From: an uncultured Bacteroides sp.
Lineage (GTDB): Bacteria; Bacteroidota; Bacteroidia; Bacteroidales; Bacteroidaceae
Direction of reading: 5' to 3'
Assembly: GCF_963676325.1 (NCBI RefSeq)
Contig: NZ_OY781099.1
Coordinates: 1,426,001 to 1,490,000, forward strand
Length of the DNA: 64,000 bases
Under the pieces are notes generated by a model. It was given only the letters and a program-made list of their open reading frames with translations. It was not told the origin of the DNA and did no database searches. The translations under genes were made by a program, and so were the position numbers. Each line of letters starts with the position of its first letter. The stretch's first letter is position 1. This document shows positions 30,951-40,590 of the stretch, piece after piece.

Positions 30951-33605
30951 ATGGCAACAATATCATATAAAGAGATAGAAAAGAAACTTAAAGTATTTAA
31001 AGAACAACCTGTTACAACTGAAAATGTAGGTTATGCGTTACTAAAAGCTTTTGGGATGACAGATACAAGCATTGAAAGGGTTCGCTCGGGAAAGATGAAT
31101 CTGGCACACTACGATGGCATATTGGTAAAGAAAAAACTAGCTTACCGAGCTGCTCCCACAGAACAGCTTACATCAGTGCTCGAAGAAATGAAAGCCGATA
31201 CAAAGATAGCCAAAGCCTCTCCGTGCATTATTGCTGTGAGTGATGGTAACCTTATGCTTGCCTACGATCCTAGAGAAAAAGAAAGTTATGAGAACAAGCT
31301 TTCTAAACTGTGGCTCGACTTTCAGTTCTTTTATCCCTTGGCAGGAGTAGAAAAGTATAAAGGCGTAACAGAGAATCTGGCAGATGTTAAGGCTGCCGAA
31401 AAGATGGCAAAGCTCTATGATGAAATTCGCTGCTGCAATGAAATAACGACCGATGAAGATGTGCACAATCTGAATATCTTTATGACTCGCCTGTTGTTTT
31501 GCTTCTTTGCCGAAGATACCGGAATCTTTGAAACAAACATCTTTACCGATTCAATAAAACGATTCACCAAAGACGATGGTAGCGACCTGAGTGCATATCT
31601 GGCTGCTTGTTTTAATGTAATGGATAAAGACCTCCGGGTAGGAATTCCATCGGCCATTGCACAATTTCCTTATGTAAATGGCGGACTGTTCAGAAAGCAT
31701 ATTGCCATTCCGCAGATGGGCTACAAAGCCCGACGAATTATACTGGAATGTGGCGAATTGAGTTGGTCGGAGATTAATCCCGATATTTTTGGTTCTATGA
31801 TTCAGGCTGTTGTTTCGCCTGAAAAGCGAGGAGAATTGGGAATGCACTACACCAGTGTACCAAATATTATGAAGCTTATTGGACCGCTGTTTCTTAATGA
31901 TTTATATGATGTTTTTAATGCTGCCAAAGATAGTGAAAAGAAGCTGAATGCTTTATTGGTTCGTCTTTCTAAAATAAAGTTATTCGACCCGGCTTGTGGA
32001 AGTGGTAACTTTTTAATTATAACATACAAAGAGCTTCGTAAACTGGAAATTCTGATATGGAAACGTATTCGCGAAGTAACCAAACAAGCTATAATCCCTT
32101 TTGTGAATATTCAGCTATACCAGTTTTATGGTATAGAGATTGACGATTTTTGTCACGAAACAGCCATCCTTTCCCTTTGGCTTGCCGAGCACCAGATGAA
32201 CAGTTTGTTCCGCAAAGAATTCGACGTGAGGATTCAAGCTTTACCACTCCGTCCTTCGGGAAATATAGTTTGTGCCAATGCGTGCAGAATTGATTGGGAA
32301 GATGTTTGTCCGCATAGTAGGGAGGAGGAAGTTTATATTATGGGGAATCCGCCTTATTTGGGAGCTCGCTTACAAAGTGAAGAACAAAAAAGTGATATGG
32401 AATTTGCAATAGGCAATGTAAAAGGATATAATAATCTGGATTATATCGCTTGTTGGTTCTATAACGGAGCAAAGTATATAAAAGGATCTGATTCAAAGTA
32501 CGCTTTTGTTAGCACTAATTCTATTTGTCAAGGAGAGCAAGTTTCTATTTTATGGCCAATTATATTTGATCAAGGATTAGAAATATCATTTACACATACA
32601 TCCTTTAAATGGACAAATAATGCTAAAGGACAAGCTGCTGTTATAGTAGTAATCCTTGGTTTACAACAAATTAACAAATCATATAAATATATTTATAAAG
32701 ACAGTGTTTCTTGTAAGGTGTCATCCATAAATGCATATTTAACTTCAGGAAGCAATGTAATAATAACCCCTCGAACGAAACCAATATCAAAGATACCATT
32801 AATGTCTTTTGGGAATATGGCAAATGACGGTGGAAATTTATTTTTAGATAAAGAACAAAAAAACGAATTGACTACAAACTATCCTCAATCAAATAATTTA
32901 GTAAGAAGAATATTCGGCTCTCAAGAATTTATAAGAGGAGAAGAAAGATATTGCTTATGGATAACAGAAGAACTAAAAGAGCTTGCTTACTCTATAAAAC
33001 CAATAAAAGACAGAATTGATAGATGTGCTATAATTAGAAATAATAGTAAAAGAGAAGCAACAAATAAATTATCGAACGTGCCTTATCTTTTTGCTGAAAT
33101 TCGCCATAAAGAAACTAATTCTATTTTTATTCCAAAAGTTTCATCTGAGCGAAGAGAGTATATTCCAATCGGATTTTTAAATAAAGATACTATTATTTCT
33201 GACTTAGCTTTTGCTATTTATAATGCCCAAATGTGGACGTTTGGAGTCTTAACTTCTAAAATGCATATGGCTTGGGTAAAAACTGTAGGAGGAAGATTAA
33301 AGACAGATTATCGTTATTCAGCTCAATTATGCTACAACACATTCCCATTCCCAAATATCTCCGATTCAAAGAAACAAGAACTAGAATCCGCAGCCGAAGA
33401 AGTACTCTTAGTCCGTGCAGAACATTCCGAAAAAACATTGGCCGAAATGTACGATCCGAACAAAATGCCGCAAGATCTTCGGGATACTCATCATACTCTC
33501 GATTTAATTGTAGAAAGCTGCTATCGCAATGAACCATTTACCAGTGATGAAGAGCGGTTGGAGCATTTGTTTAAGTTATATGAAAAAATGACGGCTAAAA
33601 AATGA
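30951..33605 (+). CDS. MmeI-like class I SAM-dependent DNA adenine methyltransferase
   Basis: The 884-residue protein has the layout of the MmeI group: N-terminal domain (1-150), helical spacer (150-320), methyltransferase (about 330-600) with motif I FDPACGSGNFLI at 345-356 and motif IV NPPY at about 466, target-recognition region (about 600-790) and C-terminal helices. NPPY indicates N6-adenine methylation. In the N-terminal domain the MmeI-type nuclease motif (D..ExK) is not recognisable; the region NLAHYDGILVKKKLAYR has no ExK, so cleavage probably needs another subunit. It is the first gene of the island with a helicase and a GIY-YIG protein downstream. The part after NPPY (about 32350-33330) is far more AT-rich than the rest, suggesting swapped specificity. 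Confidence 0.88.
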   Translation: MATISYKEIEKKLKVFKEQPVTTENVGYALLKAFGMTDTSIERVRSGKMNLAHYDGILVKKKLAYRAAPTEQLTSVLEEMKADTKIAKASPCIIAVSDGNLMLAYDPREKESYENKLSKLWLDFQFFYPLAGVEKYKGVTENLADVKAAEKMAKLYDEIRCCNEITTDEDVHNLNIFMTRLLFCFFAEDTGIFETNIFTDSIKRFTKDDGSDLSAYLAACFNVMDKDLRVGIPSAIAQFPYVNGGLFRKHIAIPQMGYKARRIILECGELSWSEINPDIFGSMIQAVVSPEKRGELGMHYTSVPNIMKLIGPLFLNDLYDVFNAAKDSEKKLNALLVRLSKIKLFDPACGSGNFLIITYKELRKLEILIWKRIREVTKQAIIPFVNIQLYQFYGIEIDDFCHETAILSLWLAEHQMNSLFRKEFDVRIQALPLRPSGNIVCANACRIDWEDVCPHSREEEVYIMGNPPYLGARLQSEEQKSDMEFAIGNVKGYNNLDYIACWFYNGAKYIKGSDSKYAFVSTNSICQGEQVSILWPIIFDQGLEISFTHTSFKWTNNAKGQAAVIVVILGLQQINKSYKYIYKDSVSCKVSSINAYLTSGSNVIITPRTKPISKIPLMSFGNMANDGGNLFLDKEQKNELTTNYPQSNNLVRRIFGSQEFIRGEERYCLWITEELKELAYSIKPIKDRIDRCAIIRNNSKREATNKLSNVPYLFAEIRHKETNSIFIPKVSSERREYIPIGFLNKDTIISDLAFAIYNAQMWTFGVLTSKMHMAWVKTVGGRLKTDYRYSAQLCYNTFPFPNISDSKKQELESAAEEVLLVRAEHSEKTLAEMYDPNKMPQDLRDTHHTLDLIVESCYRNEPFTSDEERLEHLFKLYEKMTAKK

Positions 33606-33662
33606 AAGTAATTAACGCTATAAGAAGTGGAAGTTAGAAGAATATAACGCTTTGATTTTAAT

Positions 33663-33730
33663 TAGTGACCATGATAGTGACCATGATAGTGACTATGATT
33701 GTAACTATGATAGTAACCATGATAGTAACT
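33663..33730. repeat. 12-bp tandem repeat, about 5.7 units
   Basis: Units of TAGTGACCATGA (variants TAGTGACTATGA, TTGTAACTATGA, TAGTAACCATGA, TAGTAACT) lie end to end in the gap between the methyltransferase stop and the AlbA_2 gene. They are not part of a long frame. Copy-number variation by slippage is likely. Confidence 0.9.
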
Positions 33731-33813
33731 AAAATAAAAGAAATTAATAAGCAGAATGCAATTAGCCAACAAGCTGTTGACCAATTTTAAAATGATAAAT
33801 TGAATTTAAAACA

Positions 33814-35454
33814 ATGGTAGAAGGACAATTATTAGATAAAAAATCATTAAAAACAATTTCGGGTAAAACCGCAGATTTTGATGAACTAGCAAAAGACTGT
33901 GTAGCTTTTGCTAACGCTGTGGGTGGTAGCTTATATATTGGAATAGAAGATGATGCTGAGGAGCCTTCTGCTAGTCAGCGGATACCTGACGAACTTCTTG
34001 GAAAATTGATGAAAAGAATTGGAGAACTTTCAGTTAATGTAGGTATTTCGCCTATAAGAAGGGTCGCCAATAATGGAGGTGAGTATATAGAATTAAAAAT
34101 ATTCAGATCTGCTGCAAGTATTGCTTCTACAACATCCGGCAAGTATTATATACGTATTGATGACCAAAGCAAACCTCTTTATCCCGATGAATTAATAAGG
34201 CTTATTGCAGATAAAACGGCTTATAACTGGGAAACGAAAGTTACTCAAAATATTCCCTGGAAAAGTGCTGATAATAAGAAACTATATCAATTTATTCTTG
34301 AGCTTAAACAATCAGATAGAGTCTCTTCATTTGTGAAAGATAAAACAGAATCTGAGATTCTTGAATATTATAATTTTGTAGATGCTAATGGTATTCTTAC
34401 AAATTTAGGTGTGCTCTGGATTGGAAGGCGTGAACAACGCGCCCGTTTGCTTTATGCTCCGGTGGTTCAATATATTAAGTATGATGAAGATGGAAAAAAA
34501 ATACGAAAAATTCCTTGGGATGATTTTTCATTAAATCCTAAAGAATTAATAGAAACCATATGGAATGAAATTCCAGAATGGCGTGAAAGTTATGAAGTGG
34601 CAGATGGATTGTTTAGAAAGAATATTCCGGCGTATGACGAGATTGTTGTCCGGGAACTAATTGCGAATGCCTTAGTTCATAGACCATACACTACTCGCGG
34701 TGATATCTTTATTAATCTTTATCCTGATAAATTGGAGGTGATAAATCCGGGTGTTTTTCCTTTAGGTGTCAATAGCCAGAATATATTACATAAAACTGTT
34801 AAGCGAAATGAACATCTTGCAAAGGTCTTTTATGATTTGCATTTAATGGAACGTGAAGGTAGTGGATATGATATGATGTATGAGACTTTGCTAACTACAG
34901 GACGACCTGTTCCGGATGCATACGAAGGCGATGATTTTATTCGTGTGACTATAAACAGAAAAGTGGTTAGTGTGGAAGCAGCTAAACTAATGAATGAAGC
35001 CACAAATCGTTTTGGTTTGAGGCGTAAAGAGGCTATTTGTTTAGGACTAATTGCCCAACGTGAGTGTGTGTCTTCTTTTCAATTAACAAAATTGTTAGAA
35101 TTAAACGAAAAAGATGCTTTAAGGGCATGGATTGGACGATTGATTGATAAAAAGATTGTTATTGCAAAAGGTAAAACAAAAGGAACAATGTATTGTGTGA
35201 ATAATAAGATATTGCAGGAAACTAATTTTAAAGGCAAGACTTCACTTATTCAGATTGAACCATATAGAATAAGACAGCTTATTATAGAAGATTTAAAGAA
35301 ATACAATAAGGCATCTTTGAGTGAGATAAATGAGAGGATTGGAAAAGAAATTCCTCGAAGAGAGGTTATAAAACAGGCTAAGTATCTTATTGAACAAAAT
35401 AAAATAGATCGTGAAGGCTCTACTAGATGGACACTTTATTTTATTAAAAAATGA
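33814..35454 (+). CDS. AlbA_2 (Schlafen-type) DNA-binding protein with HATPase_c_4 domain
   Basis: The 546-residue protein opens with an AlbA_2 domain (about residues 5-125; AKDCVAFANAVGGSLYIGIED, YYIRIDDQSKPLYPDELIRL). An HATPase_c_4-type segment follows (about 280-380; VRELIANALVHRPYTTRGD, HLMEREGSGYDMMYE) and then two winged-helix-like domains (about 400-545). The family is annotated as ATP-binding transcriptional regulators or nucleic-acid-binding proteins, often inside restriction loci. It is separated by about 210 bases on each side and is markedly more AT-rich than the helicase gene, so it may be a separate insertion between methyltransferase and helicase, perhaps regulating them or acting as a defence component itself. 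Confidence 0.82.
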   Translation: MVEGQLLDKKSLKTISGKTADFDELAKDCVAFANAVGGSLYIGIEDDAEEPSASQRIPDELLGKLMKRIGELSVNVGISPIRRVANNGGEYIELKIFRSAASIASTTSGKYYIRIDDQSKPLYPDELIRLIADKTAYNWETKVTQNIPWKSADNKKLYQFILELKQSDRVSSFVKDKTESEILEYYNFVDANGILTNLGVLWIGRREQRARLLYAPVVQYIKYDEDGKKIRKIPWDDFSLNPKELIETIWNEIPEWRESYEVADGLFRKNIPAYDEIVVRELIANALVHRPYTTRGDIFINLYPDKLEVINPGVFPLGVNSQNILHKTVKRNEHLAKVFYDLHLMEREGSGYDMMYETLLTTGRPVPDAYEGDDFIRVTINRKVVSVEAAKLMNEATNRFGLRRKEAICLGLIAQRECVSSFQLTKLLELNEKDALRAWIGRLIDKKIVIAKGKTKGTMYCVNNKILQETNFKGKTSLIQIEPYRIRQLIIEDLKKYNKASLSEINERIGKEIPRREVIKQAKYLIEQNKIDREGSTRWTLYFIKK

Positions 35455-35665
35455 ACTGTCTTTATCTTATTTTCTATTTATCTTATAGTATCGTAATAAT
35501 TCAAATTTGAAGATAGAATATTCATATAAAAGTAGATATAATACGTGTATTGTATTGATAATTAATAATTTATATGATCGAAAAAGATGCGTAAAAAACA
35601 GCTTATAATTCATAGATTAAGCAAAAAGAAAAAAATGAATTGTTGAATTCAAAACAAGAATAGCT

Positions 35666-37636
35666 ATGGAAAATATTGTTGATATTGAATACGAACAGAC
35701 GGGCGAAAGCTCTAATACCAATGCATTAGGTATGCGCCAAATGCAGGAGATGGTTTATGAAGCACGCACACAACAGTACTTGCTTATTAAGGCTCCACCG
35801 GCATCGGGTAAATCGAGAGCTTTGATGTTTGTAGCTCTGGATAAGTTGGCTAACCAAAACATTAAACGTGTAGTGGTGGCTGTTCCCGAAAAATCAATTG
35901 GGCGGTCGTTCAGAAATACAGATTTAACGAAATACGGTTTCTTTGAAGACTGGCGGGTAGCACAGTACTTTGATCTTTGCGATGTGGAGTTTGAAAGAGA
36001 TAAAACAGGACGCTTCAAAGCGTTCTTTCAGCAAACCGTTGCAAAGATTCTGATTTGTACGCACGCTACTTTACGCTTTGCAATGAGGGAAATTACGGAT
36101 GATTCATTGAATGATACGCTGCTGGCTATTGATGAGTTTCACCATGCTTCGGCTGATGAAGCCAGCGGACTAGGCGATATCGTGCGAAGGGCGATGACGG
36201 GATCTAATGCACATCTATTGGCAATGACCGGTTCTTATTTCCGTGGCGATGGGGTTCCTGTGCTTCGTTCCGAAGATGAAGATCGTTTTTATCGGGTTAC
36301 TTATAACTATTACCAACAACTGAATGGTTACAAGTATCTTAAAAGTCTGGGTATTGGTTATCACTTCTATCAGGGATCATATCTTTCTGCATTGGCAGAC
36401 ACTGATTTGCTGGATACGGACAAGAAAACCATTATTCATATTCCTTCTGTAAACAGTCGTGCTTCTTTGGGTGATAAGTATCATGAGGTTCAACAAATTA
36501 TGGATATCATAGGCGATAAAGAATCTACGGATTTTAATACCGGAGTACATACACTTATAAGGAGAAAAGACGGAAAAAGGATAAAAGTGGTTGACCTGGT
36601 AGAAGATAATATTGATGAACGAAACCAGGCACAAGGGTTTTTGCAAAGAATGAAGGGCAAGGATGCTGTGGATGTTATTATTGCTCTGGGTACTGCAAAA
36701 GAAGGGTTCGACTGGCAATGGTGCGAACACTGTCTTACTGTTGGGGTACGTGGATCATTAACGGAAGTGGTACAGATTATTGGCCGGTGTACCCGTGATT
36801 GTGAAGGAAAAGAACATGCACAGTTTACCAACCTTATTGCAGCTCCCGAAGCTGTTCAGGAAAGGGTTGAGGTTGCTGTAAATGATATGCTGAAAGCAAT
36901 TACGGCTTCGCTACTTATGGAACAGGTGATGGCTCCGGTATGGAAATTTAGAAGTAAAGAGGAAGCAGACGGTGGTGAGGGTGATAAACGCACGCTTATT
37001 ATTGAAGGGCTGAAACCACTGTCAACAGAGAAAATAAAACATATTGTAGAAAATGATCTGGATGATCTTAAAGCTACTATCTTACAGGATGATATGATTG
37101 TGAAGGCGATGGGTGGTAACACACCGCCCGAGGTGATAAACAATGTGCTTATTCCAAAGATTATCCAGGAAAGGTATCCTGATTGCAGTGATGATGAGTT
37201 GGAAGAGCTTAGACAGCACGTGGTACTTGATTCTGTAACTAAAGGTGCGGAAGTGGTTGTTGGCAGTGATGGTAATCGTATGCTGAGAATAGCAAACCGA
37301 TTTATTAATATTGATGAACTCTCTATTAGATTGATAGATTCCATAAATCCTTTTCAACGAGCATATGAAATTATGTCGAAGAGTGTAACAGCTCCGGTTC
37401 TGAAACTAATTCAGGATACCATTGCCGAACAGCGTATTCAAATGACCAGAGAGGAAGTTGTTATGTTGTTTCGTCGTGCTATTCCAGAATATATGAAAGC
37501 GCACAACAATCAGGAACCGGAAATGGGTGATCCTGATCCGCAAGTACGCAGAATGGCGGAAGCCTTTGCTTTTGTGCGTAATGCAAAAGCACGTGAAATG
37601 ATGCAATCAATAAGTAATGAAAGGGTAAATGCATGA
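35666..37636 (+). CDS. DEAD/DEAH-box superfamily II helicase
   Basis: The 656-residue protein carries APPASGKSRA (Walker A, about residues 40-49), LLAIDEFHHAS (DEFH Walker B, about 151-161), LAMTGSYFRG (motif III, about 183-192), ALGTAKEGFDW (motif V, about 345) and QIIGRCTRD (motif VI, about 372-380). It is an SF2 translocase of the kind paired with DNA methyltransferases in restriction-like systems. The C-terminal 250 residues are helical with no recognised domain, probably a partner-binding region. It overlaps the GIY-YIG gene by four bases (ATGA). A decayed copy of its first 13 codons lies at 41246. Confidence 0.9.
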   Translation: MENIVDIEYEQTGESSNTNALGMRQMQEMVYEARTQQYLLIKAPPASGKSRALMFVALDKLANQNIKRVVVAVPEKSIGRSFRNTDLTKYGFFEDWRVAQYFDLCDVEFERDKTGRFKAFFQQTVAKILICTHATLRFAMREITDDSLNDTLLAIDEFHHASADEASGLGDIVRRAMTGSNAHLLAMTGSYFRGDGVPVLRSEDEDRFYRVTYNYYQQLNGYKYLKSLGIGYHFYQGSYLSALADTDLLDTDKKTIIHIPSVNSRASLGDKYHEVQQIMDIIGDKESTDFNTGVHTLIRRKDGKRIKVVDLVEDNIDERNQAQGFLQRMKGKDAVDVIIALGTAKEGFDWQWCEHCLTVGVRGSLTEVVQIIGRCTRDCEGKEHAQFTNLIAAPEAVQERVEVAVNDMLKAITASLLMEQVMAPVWKFRSKEEADGGEGDKRTLIIEGLKPLSTEKIKHIVENDLDDLKATILQDDMIVKAMGGNTPPEVINNVLIPKIIQERYPDCSDDELEELRQHVVLDSVTKGAEVVVGSDGNRMLRIANRFINIDELSIRLIDSINPFQRAYEIMSKSVTAPVLKLIQDTIAEQRIQMTREEVVMLFRRAIPEYMKAHNNQEPEMGDPDPQVRRMAEAFAFVRNAKAREMMQSISNERVNA

Positions 37637-38996
37637 ATTGTGATGATGAATTCACGGCTTTGTTTGATTTGCCTATGTTTGATAATGTACGTCCACTAGC
37701 TCCTAAAGCTACGACAACTGACAGACTGACGCAATCTTTTGAAGAGGTGAACGCTTTCTATGAAGCCAACAATAGAGAGCCTTCTTTGGATGGACCTTTT
37801 GATGAAAAGACGTTAGCACACAAGTTACTCGGTATACGGAAAAATGAGCGTAATTGTAAGTTGATGTTGCCATACGATAAGTTCAATTTACTGGATAAAC
37901 CATCTGTTAAGACTGTTGATGAGGAGTTTGAGGATATTCTCAATAATCCTTATCTTAATATCTCAAAAGAGGACCTTTCTATCTTTGATGTACCCAAACA
38001 TTTGATAAAGAAGCAGGAGAGATCTGAAGCCGATTTTGTGGCTCAACGGGAAAAATGTGAGGACTTTCATTTATATGAGGATAGTTTTAAGAAGGTGCAT
38101 AAAGAACTGAATGAAGGAAAACGCTCACTGGTTAAGTTTAATACTCAGTCATTAAAAGAGGGTACTTATTATGTGGTTTCGGGAGTAGTTGTTCTCCTTG
38201 AAAAGATTCTTGAATTAAGAAAGGATAAAGGTCACTACGATGGGCGTACTCGTTGTATTTATGAAAATGGTACGGAATCGAATATCTTTCTTGATACATT
38301 AAGAAAAGCTGTTTATGCAGACGGCTTTGTTATAACTGAAAATGCTGATGCTGACGAACAGGCTTTTCAAAATAATTTTGCCATAGTAAAAGAAGATGTG
38401 CAGGATGGATGGATATATGTGCTGCGCTCACTCTCTAAAGAACCGGCTATCAGTAGTCAGAAGAATTTGTATAAAATAGGATTTTCTACTGTTCCTGTGG
38501 AAGAACGGATAAAGAATCCGGAACAAGAACCTACTTACCTGATGGATAAAGTGGCGATTGTATCTACCTGGAAGACCTTTAACATGAAAACGCATGAATT
38601 TGAGAATATAATTCATCAGTTCTTCAGCACTGCAATGTTTCATATAAAGGTGCAGGACAGCAATGGAATAATATTTACTCCCCGGGAATGGTTTGTGGTA
38701 CCTTTGGGAATTATTGAATCGGCAATAAAAAAGATTATTGATAAAAGCATTGTGAACTATCATTATAATCGCAATCTGGAAGCGTTGGAGGAGTTACCGC
38801 AAAAAGAAGAACGTGTAAAAAGTGAAAAGATAGACACTACAGATTGGAGCATTTTAACGCTCAATATAAAGCAAATATATTTTAATGAGATTCTATCTGG
38901 AGAAAAGACTATTGAATACCGTGATTTGAAGCAATCAAAAATGAATGCATACACATGGGTAGACAATAACGATGGGAAGCGTTACTTACGTCAGTT

Positions 38997-39006
38997 CAAT
39001 GCCCTC
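38997..39006. repeat. Target-site duplication, left copy
   Basis: CAATGCCCTC, repeated at 40327-40336, brackets the element. Ten bases is within the range known for ISAs1-type elements. Confidence 0.9.
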
Positions 39007-40326
39007 CAGGGGCGACGCATTAAAAATTTTGCGCCAATAAAAGTTCACAGAGGAACCCTTGATCCCATCCGGCTGCTTTTCTTTTTCCTTTAATGCTGCC
39101 TTTTCTTGGACTTTTCTTTAGTATCATAAGTGCTATCTTATTCATTAATGAAAAGTTCTGGGCAGCATTTCCTGTTTTTCTTCCGGCGTCTTCTCCAAAG
39201 GAAACATCTAACTGCCAGTGCAAATTGTTTTCCACAGACCAGTGCGCTCGTACTGCTTCTGCTATTTTCTGAGGCTCTAAACCTAAGGAAGTTATATAAT
39301 ATCTCTTTTCTAAAGATATCTCCCCTGTCTTAATGATTGTTCTTTCTGAAGTAACTCTTACTATTGATTTTATTCCTTTCCACTCTTTAAAAAACACCTC
39401 AAATCCTTCATGATTGTATACAAAGCATTCCCTGATTTCTTTGCGTCCATGTCCTGTTTCCTCCGTCCGGTATTTGGCATGTTGAGTTTCACTATATGCT
39501 ATATTTTTATCACTCTCATTTCTGTCCAACTCTTCAAACCATGCCCGTAAATCGACATACAGTTTTCTTTGGTTGTTTTTTACATGAAGAACATAGTCTG
39601 CTTCTTTATCGATAATCTTTTTGGCTATTGCCTTTTGACATCCCATGGCATCAATCGTCACTATGCAGTTCTGTAGATCAAGAGCGCTAAGGAGTTCAGG
39701 AATAGCCGTAATCTCGTTGCTTTTCCTATTTACCTTGACCTGTCCTAAGGTTACCCCATTAGCTGCTGCCCAGGCACTTACCATATGAAGTTTAAAACGA
39801 GATTCTCCTTCTGGATTGGAGCGGGTGCATTTGCTGGCACCCCGTATGGTTTTTCCATCAATGGCCACAACTCCTTCATATTTTTCACAAATTTCAGACA
39901 TCCAATAACGGAAAACACGTTCAAAATAATCGGGTGAAAGACTACTAAAAAAGCGATTAAAGGTATCATGTGAGGGAACATTCCTGAAAGAAGAAATACG
40001 TTCAGCAAAGAAATCTTTCCTGGAGTTACCAAACTCTTCTATCTCATTCCAAGAATCAGCACCACAAAGAACTGCAGCCATGGCAATATATACTATCGAT
40101 TCTACTGAATGTTCCTTTTTTCTGTCAATACGAGTATCGTTGATTTGTTTACAAAGACTAATTATGCTCATTTTTCTACTAATTTATGTTTCTAATTTCT
40201 TTATAAAGATAATAAATATAATTAACTTAGAAAAATGTTTAAAGCTTTAATATTAATAATATAACATGCATTTATTAGGTAATATATATAATCATTTTAA
40301 GTAATTATTATAATGCGTTTGCCCTG
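39007..40326. mobile_element. ISAs1-type insertion sequence, 1320 bp, complete
   Basis: The left end CAGGGGCGACGCATTA and the right end TAATGCGTTTGCCCTG are imperfect 16-bp inverted repeats. A 10-bp direct duplication CAATGCCCTC flanks it. One transposase gene fills the element. The intact inverted repeats, duplication and frame indicate a recent insertion. Confidence 0.93.
39020..40171 (-). CDS. ISAs1-family transposase
   Basis: The 383-residue protein is full length for the family. It has the N-terminal DUF4372-like helical segment (IDRKKEHSVESIVYIAMAAV, LCGADSWNEIEEFG), the DDE core with VAIDGKTIRGA (first Asp), VTIDAMGCQ (second Asp) and RAHWSVENNLHWQLDVSFGED (Glu in the HWxxEN region). 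It catalyses movement of the surrounding element. No frameshift or early stop is visible, so the transposase should be active. Confidence 0.93.
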   Translation of the reverse strand: MSIISLCKQINDTRIDRKKEHSVESIVYIAMAAVLCGADSWNEIEEFGNSRKDFFAERISSFRNVPSHDTFNRFFSSLSPDYFERVFRYWMSEICEKYEGVVAIDGKTIRGASKCTRSNPEGESRFKLHMVSAWAAANGVTLGQVKVNRKSNEITAIPELLSALDLQNCIVTIDAMGCQKAIAKKIIDKEADYVLHVKNNQRKLYVDLRAWFEELDRNESDKNIAYSETQHAKYRTEETGHGRKEIRECFVYNHEGFEVFFKEWKGIKSIVRVTSERTIIKTGEISLEKRYYITSLGLEPQKIAEAVRAHWSVENNLHWQLDVSFGEDAGRKTGNAAQNFSLMNKIALMILKKSPRKGSIKGKRKAAGWDQGFLCELLLAQNF

Positions 40327-40336
40327 CAATGCCCTC
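40327..40336. repeat. Target-site duplication, right copy
   Basis: CAATGCCCTC immediately after the right inverted repeat, identical to 38997-39006. Confidence 0.9.
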
Positions 40337-40590
40337 CGTTTCTATGTGGGCTACAACCGGGAACAGGATTCTGCTCTGGTGGAAGTAACGGATACAACTT
40401 ATAATGCTGATGCAAGGCAGGTGGAATATCATTTAGGAAAGGTGTTTGAAGTGGATTTGAAGAAGAAAGGATAATAATTTAAAAATGAAGATGTACCTGT
40501 AAGAACGTCCTATAAATGATAAAGTAGATGATGGGGTAAATAAAAGAAATCTTGTCTATCCGCAACTAAAAAAAGAAGTTTTAGGCTATA

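Larger units (their letters stand above)
37633..40474 (+). pseudogene. GIY-YIG nuclease with C-terminal ASCH-like domain, interrupted by an ISAs1-type element
   Basis: The frame runs from 37633 to the target duplication at 39006 and resumes at 40337 to a stop at 40472-40474; rejoining with one duplication copy gives exactly 503 codons. Residues 255-360 form a T5orf172-like GIY-YIG nuclease (WIYVLRSLSKE, NLYKIGFSTVPVEERI, EFENIIHQFFS). Residues about 406-503 resemble an ASCH/PUA-like domain (ILTLNIKQIYFNEILSGEKT), the kind that reads modified bases. The insertion falls inside this last domain. The present gene would still make 458 native residues plus about 28 from the element, so nuclease activity may persist. 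Confidence 0.88.

Noticed and set aside
33663..33730. CRISPR array
   Set aside because: Units are 12 bp with no spacers; a simple tandem repeat.
36490..37344. Long opposite-strand frames within the helicase gene
   Set aside because: They are antisense shadows of a conserved helicase with all motifs on the plus strand.
39020..39093. Native C-terminus of the GIY-YIG protein at 39093
   Set aside because: The last 29 codons lie inside the insertion element; the true 3' end is at 40337-40474.
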